Part shown: piece by piece, positions 5,576 to 7,586 of the stretch | Layout: every line of letters starts with the position of its first letter | Position numbering within the stretch: position 1 is the first letter of the stretch | Source of the DNA: Arthrobacter sp. | GTDB taxonomy: Bacteria; Actinomycetota; Actinomycetes; Actinomycetales; Micrococcaceae | Assembly: GCA_030147325.1 (NCBI GenBank) | Contig: JASLAA010000068.1 | Span: 1-7,586 of the forward strand | Direction: 5' to 3' | DNA length: 7,586 nucleotides | Notes under the pieces: generated by a model | Database searches by the model: none | Seen by the model: the letters and a program-made list of their open reading frames with translations, nothing else | What the model was told of the DNA's origin: nothing | Program-made: the position numbers and the translations under genes

Positions 5576-5612
5576 TCCATACCTCCGGCAGCACCGAAGG
5601 AGCACCGCCACT

Positions 5613-5990
5613 ATGGCACGTCTCGCTGGCGTAGACATCCCCCGCGAAAAGCGGGTAGTCATCGCGCTCACCTATATCTACGGCGTGGGCAAGACCCGTG
5701 CAGAGAAGACGATCGTGGACACGGGGATCTCCCCGCACACGCGCGTCAAGGACCTCTCCGACGCTGAGCTGGTCCAGCTCCGCGACTACATCGAGGGCAA
5801 CTTCAAGGTCGAGGGTGACCTCCGCCGTGAGGTCGCCGCCGATATCCGCCGCAAGGTCGAGATCGGCAGCTACGAAGGCATTCGGCACCGCCGCGGCCTT
5901 CCCGTACGTGGACAGCGTACGAAGACCAACGCCCGTACCCGCAAGGGTCCGAAGCGCACGGTCGCAGGCAAGAAGAAGGTCGGACGCTAG
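5613..5990 (+). CDS. rpsM: 30S ribosomal protein S13
   Basis: The 125-residue product is S13, in the head of the small subunit. It contacts the P-site tRNA and bridges to the large subunit (with L5 and 23S helix 38). Hallmarks are MARLAGVDIPREKRVVIALT at the N-terminus, the helix-hairpin-helix-like TYIYGVGKTRAEKTI (about 20-34), and LRREVAADIRRKVEIGSYEG. Then follow the conserved GIRHRRGLPVRGQRTKTNAR segment (about 90-109) and a very basic tail GPKRTVAGKKKVGR that reaches toward P-site tRNA. Length is usual. The SD AAGGAG at 5597-5602 is 10 nt from the ATG, slightly long. It is preceded by a 163-nt gap with extensive self-complementarity and followed by a 140-nt gap to rpsK, both larger than normal for this gene pair. 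Confidence 0.97.
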   Translation: MARLAGVDIPREKRVVIALTYIYGVGKTRAEKTIVDTGISPHTRVKDLSDAELVQLRDYIEGNFKVEGDLRREVAADIRRKVEIGSYEGIRHRRGLPVRGQRTKTNARTRKGPKRTVAGKKKVGR

Positions 5991-6085
5991 ATCCCCACTG
6001 GCTCCCTCACGTGACTCGCTAGCGCTCGTCACGCCAGGGGACCCTCGCCAGCGGAGGCCCCTATTCGTAGTGGCTTCGGTGGGAT
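5991..6085 (+). promoter_or_regulatory. self-complementary spacer/leader upstream of rpsK
   Basis: In the 140-nt gap, ATCC-C-AC at 5991-5998 can pair with GTGGGAT (6079-6085), seven pairs with one bulged C, enclosing two hairpins. Hairpin A has CTGGC (5998-6002) with GCCAG (6033-6037) around the inner stem GTGAC (6011-6015) with GTCAC (6028-6032). Hairpin B has GGGG (6037-6040) and CCTC (6043-6046) with GAGG and CCCC (6054-6061). An alternative closing stem, CCACT (5995-5999) with AGTGG (6069-6073), competes. The pairing is less regular than in the rpsM leader. No U-tract and no convincing promoter are seen. Confidence 0.35.
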
Positions 6086-6130
6086 CCGGTTCGACTCAAT
6101 GCTTTACCCAATACCTTCGTAGGAGAAGTA

Positions 6131-6532
6131 ATGCCCCCCAAGACTCGTGGAGCGGTGCGTAAGCCGCGTCGCAAGGACAAGAAGAACATCGCGCTCGGCC
6201 AGGCGCACATCAAGAGCACGTTCAACAACACCATCGTCTCCATCACGGACCCCAGTGGAGCAGTCATCTCCTGGGCCTCCGCCGGTGAGGTCGGTTTCAA
6301 GGGCTCGCGCAAGTCCACGCCGTTCGCCGCGCAGATGGCCGCCGAGGCCGCCGCGAAGCGTGCGCAGGAGCACGGCGTCCGCAAGGTCGACGTCTTCGTC
6401 AAGGGTCCGGGATCCGGTCGCGAGACCGCGATCCGCTCGCTGCAGGCCACGGGCCTGGAGGTCGGATCGATCTCCGACGTCACGCCCAGCGCCCACAACG
6501 GCTGCCGCCCGCCCAAGCGTCGCCGCGTCTAA
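6131..6532 (+). CDS. rpsK: 30S ribosomal protein S11
   Basis: The 133-residue product is S11, located on the platform of the small subunit, where it helps form the mRNA exit channel with S7 and S18. The N-terminal tail is basic (MPPKTRGAVRKPRRKDKKNI). The core shows GQAHIKSTFNNTIVSITDPS (about 23-42), the SWASAGEVGFKGSRKSTPFA segment, AAQMAAEAAAKRAQEHGVRK, and VKGPGSGRETAIRSL (about 90-104). The classic C-terminus is SISDVTPSAHNGCRPPKRRRV. Length is standard for actinobacterial S11. AGGAG at 6121-6125 is 5 nt from the ATG, a strong SD. In many bacteria rpsD (S4) follows this gene; here rpoA comes next, after 149 nt containing a strong hairpin. Confidence 0.97.
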   Translation: MPPKTRGAVRKPRRKDKKNIALGQAHIKSTFNNTIVSITDPSGAVISWASAGEVGFKGSRKSTPFAAQMAAEAAAKRAQEHGVRKVDVFVKGPGSGRETAIRSLQATGLEVGSISDVTPSAHNGCRPPKRRRV

Positions 6533-6552
6533 TCAGCCGTCCGGTCATCGTG

Positions 6553-6588
6553 CCGCCCTGCAGGAACCTTCGTGGTCCGGCAGGGCGG
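6553..6588 (+). terminator. strong hairpin between rpsK and rpoA, possible partial terminator or processing site
   Basis: CCGCCCTGC (6553-6561) pairs perfectly with GCAGGGCGG (6580-6588). Above one A-G mismatch the stem continues with GGA-A-CC (6563-6568) against GGTCC (6574-6578), with loop TTCGT. The stem begins 20 nt after the rpsK stop. The following bases (TTCGATGCCG) have only a weak T content, so it is not a canonical intrinsic terminator. It may be a U-less actinobacterial-type terminator, an attenuator or an mRNA-stabilising stem. rpoA needs read-through or its own promoter, and none is obvious. Confidence 0.45.
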
Positions 6589-6669
6589 TTCGATGCCGTT
6601 CCAGCAGCTTAGAGCCGGCCACCAGCAGTCCCGCCCATTTGGAAGCGTCATATAGCGGATGCTTCCCGA

Positions 6670-6674
6670 AAGGA
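6670..6674 (+). promoter_or_regulatory. ribosome binding site that decides the rpoA start
   Basis: AAGGA is 7 nt before GTG 6682 but only 1 nt before the in-frame ATG at 6676. The spacing favours GTG, giving the expected MLIAQRPTL N-terminus rather than MYVLIAQRPTL. Confidence 0.7.
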
Positions 6675-6681
6675 AATGTAC

Positions 6682-7586
6682 GTGCTCATTGCACAGCGCC
6701 CCACCCTGACTGAAGAAGTCGTCGCCGACAACCGCTCGCGGTTCGTCATCGAGCCCCTCGAGCCCGGCTTCGGCTACACGCTCGGCAACTCCCTCCGCCG
6801 CACGCTCCTGTCCTCCATCCCGGGTGCTGCAGTCACCAGCATCCGCATCGACGGCGTGCTGCACGAGTTCACCACGGTTCCCGGTGTCAAGGAAGACGTC
6901 ACCGAGATCATCCTGAACATCAAGAACCTCGCCGTCTCCTCGGAGCACGACGAGCCCGTCGTCGCCTACCTGCGCAAGCAGGGTCCCGGCGTCGTCACCG
7001 CGGCGGACATCGCGCCGCCCGCCGGCGTCGAGTTCCACAACCCGGACCTGCACATCGCGACCCTCAACTCGAAGGGCAAGTTCGAGCTCGAACTGACCAT
7101 CGAGCGTGGGCGCGGTTACGTGTCCGCGTCGCAGAACAAGTCCGGCGACTCCGAGATCGGGCGCATCCCGGTGGACTCGATCTACTCGCCGGTCCTGAAG
7201 GTGACCTTCCGCGTGGAAGCCACCCGTGTGGAGCAGCGCACCGACTTCGACAAGCTGATCGTCGACGTCGAGACGAAGGACGCCATCGCTCCCCGCGACG
7301 CCGTCGCTTCCGCAGGCACCACCCTGGTGGAACTGTTCGGCCTCGCCCGCGAGCTGAACACCGCCGCCGAGGGCATCGAGATCGGCCCGTCGCCGACGGA
7401 CGCAGCACTGGCTGCCGACATGGCGCTGCCGATCGAGGACCTCGAACTGACGGTCCGCTCGTACAACTGCCTCAAGCGTGAGGGCATCCACTCCGTGGGT
7501 GAACTCGTTGCACGCTCCGAGGCCGATCTCATGGACATCCGCAACTTCGGTGCGAAGTCCATCGACGAGGTCAAGGCGAAGCTCGT
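6682..7586 (+). CDS. rpoA: DNA-directed RNA polymerase alpha subunit (3' truncated by window edge)
   Basis: This is the first 301 codons of an alpha subunit that is usually about 335-345 residues; the frame is open at the window end. Alpha dimerises to scaffold assembly of beta and beta', and its C-terminal domain contacts UP elements and activators. The N-terminal domain shows FVIEPLEPGFGYTLGNSLRR (21-40) and TLLSSIPGAAVTSIRIDGVL (41-60) with the dimerisation helix, then VPGVKEDVTEIILNIKNL and the RVEQRTDFDKLIVDVET (183-199) region. After an Ala-rich linker (about 225-250), the C-terminal domain begins at IEDLELTVRSYNCLKREGIH. R259, N262 and K265 correspond to the E. coli UP-element contacts R265, N268 and K271, and NFGAKS (288-293) supplies the second helix-hairpin contact. 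The start GTG 6682 is chosen by SD spacing. The order rpsK-rpoA lacks rpsD in between. Confidence 0.97.
   Translation, partial: MLIAQRPTLTEEVVADNRSRFVIEPLEPGFGYTLGNSLRRTLLSSIPGAAVTSIRIDGVLHEFTTVPGVKEDVTEIILNIKNLAVSSEHDEPVVAYLRKQGPGVVTAADIAPPAGVEFHNPDLHIATLNSKGKFELELTIERGRGYVSASQNKSGDSEIGRIPVDSIYSPVLKVTFRVEATRVEQRTDFDKLIVDVETKDAIAPRDAVASAGTTLVELFGLARELNTAAEGIEIGPSPTDAALAADMALPIEDLELTVRSYNCLKREGIHSVGELVARSEADLMDIRNFGAKSIDEVKAKL

Noticed and set aside
5512..6042. Shared 8-mer CAGGGGAC in the rpsM and rpsK leaders (5512-5519, 6035-6042)
   Set aside because: A shared 8-mer between two gaps of this size in GC-rich DNA is expected often by chance. The two copies also sit in different structural contexts.
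6112..6117. TACCTT with TTCGAC (6090-6095) as an rpsK promoter
   Set aside because: The predicted start would fall at or inside the SD, and the -35 match is weak.
6651..6656. TATAGC as a -10 element for rpoA
   Set aside because: No recognisable -35 upstream at suitable distance. A start here would leave only about 20 nt before rpoA.
6676..6681. ATG 6676 as the rpoA start
   Set aside because: It is only 1 nt from the SD; GTG 6682 has 7-nt spacing and yields the usual N-terminus.
1..7586. Mobile elements, CRISPR arrays, tRNA or rRNA genes, defence or biosynthetic systems
   Set aside because: None seen. The gene content is entirely conserved housekeeping, and no regularly spaced repeats or transposase-like frames occur.

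Overview
The window is a piece of the conserved ribosomal-protein region of a high-GC actinobacterial chromosome: the end of the spc operon followed by the alpha-type operon. All genes are on the + strand. The proteins read like those of Micrococcaceae (Arthrobacter and relatives). Pointers are the SecY N-terminus MLSAIGRAFRTPDLRRK, the Adk start MTRMLIIGPPGSGKGT, the RpoA start MLIAQRPTLTEEVV, a long Gly/Arg-rich N-terminal extension on S5, and no rpsD between rpsK and rpoA. The genus call comes from recalled family resemblance, not a database search.

Layout. Positions 1-1928 hold the tightly packed spc cluster rplF(3' end)-rplR-rpsE-rpmD-rplO, with short gaps or 1-4 nt overlaps that imply translational coupling. 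Positions 1929-2156 hold two hairpins, the second with a U-tract and therefore a good intrinsic terminator, then a possible promoter. Positions 2157-4871 hold secY-adk-map: the protein-export channel, short-form adenylate kinase and methionine aminopeptidase. secY and adk both start with TTG and overlap by 4 nt. Positions 4872-5092 carry a plausible sigma70-type promoter and a leader of about 140 nt for infA. Positions 5093-7586 hold infA-rpmJ-rpsM-rpsK-rpoA, with rpoA cut off by the window end after 301 codons.

Together the genes supply large-subunit proteins (L6, L18, L30, L15, L36), small-subunit proteins (S5, S13, S11), initiation factor 1, the RNA polymerase alpha subunit, the Sec translocon pore and two housekeeping enzymes. 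The coding content is ordinary. The least explained DNA is in the gaps: 163 nt before rpsM folds on paper into a closed multi-branch RNA with a competing alternative pairing, 140 nt before rpsK is also self-complementary, a strong hairpin lies between rpsK and rpoA, and the infA leader can pair with its own Shine-Dalgarno sequence. These are candidate cis-regulatory RNAs. I see no mobile element, CRISPR array, tRNA, rRNA or accessory gene system.
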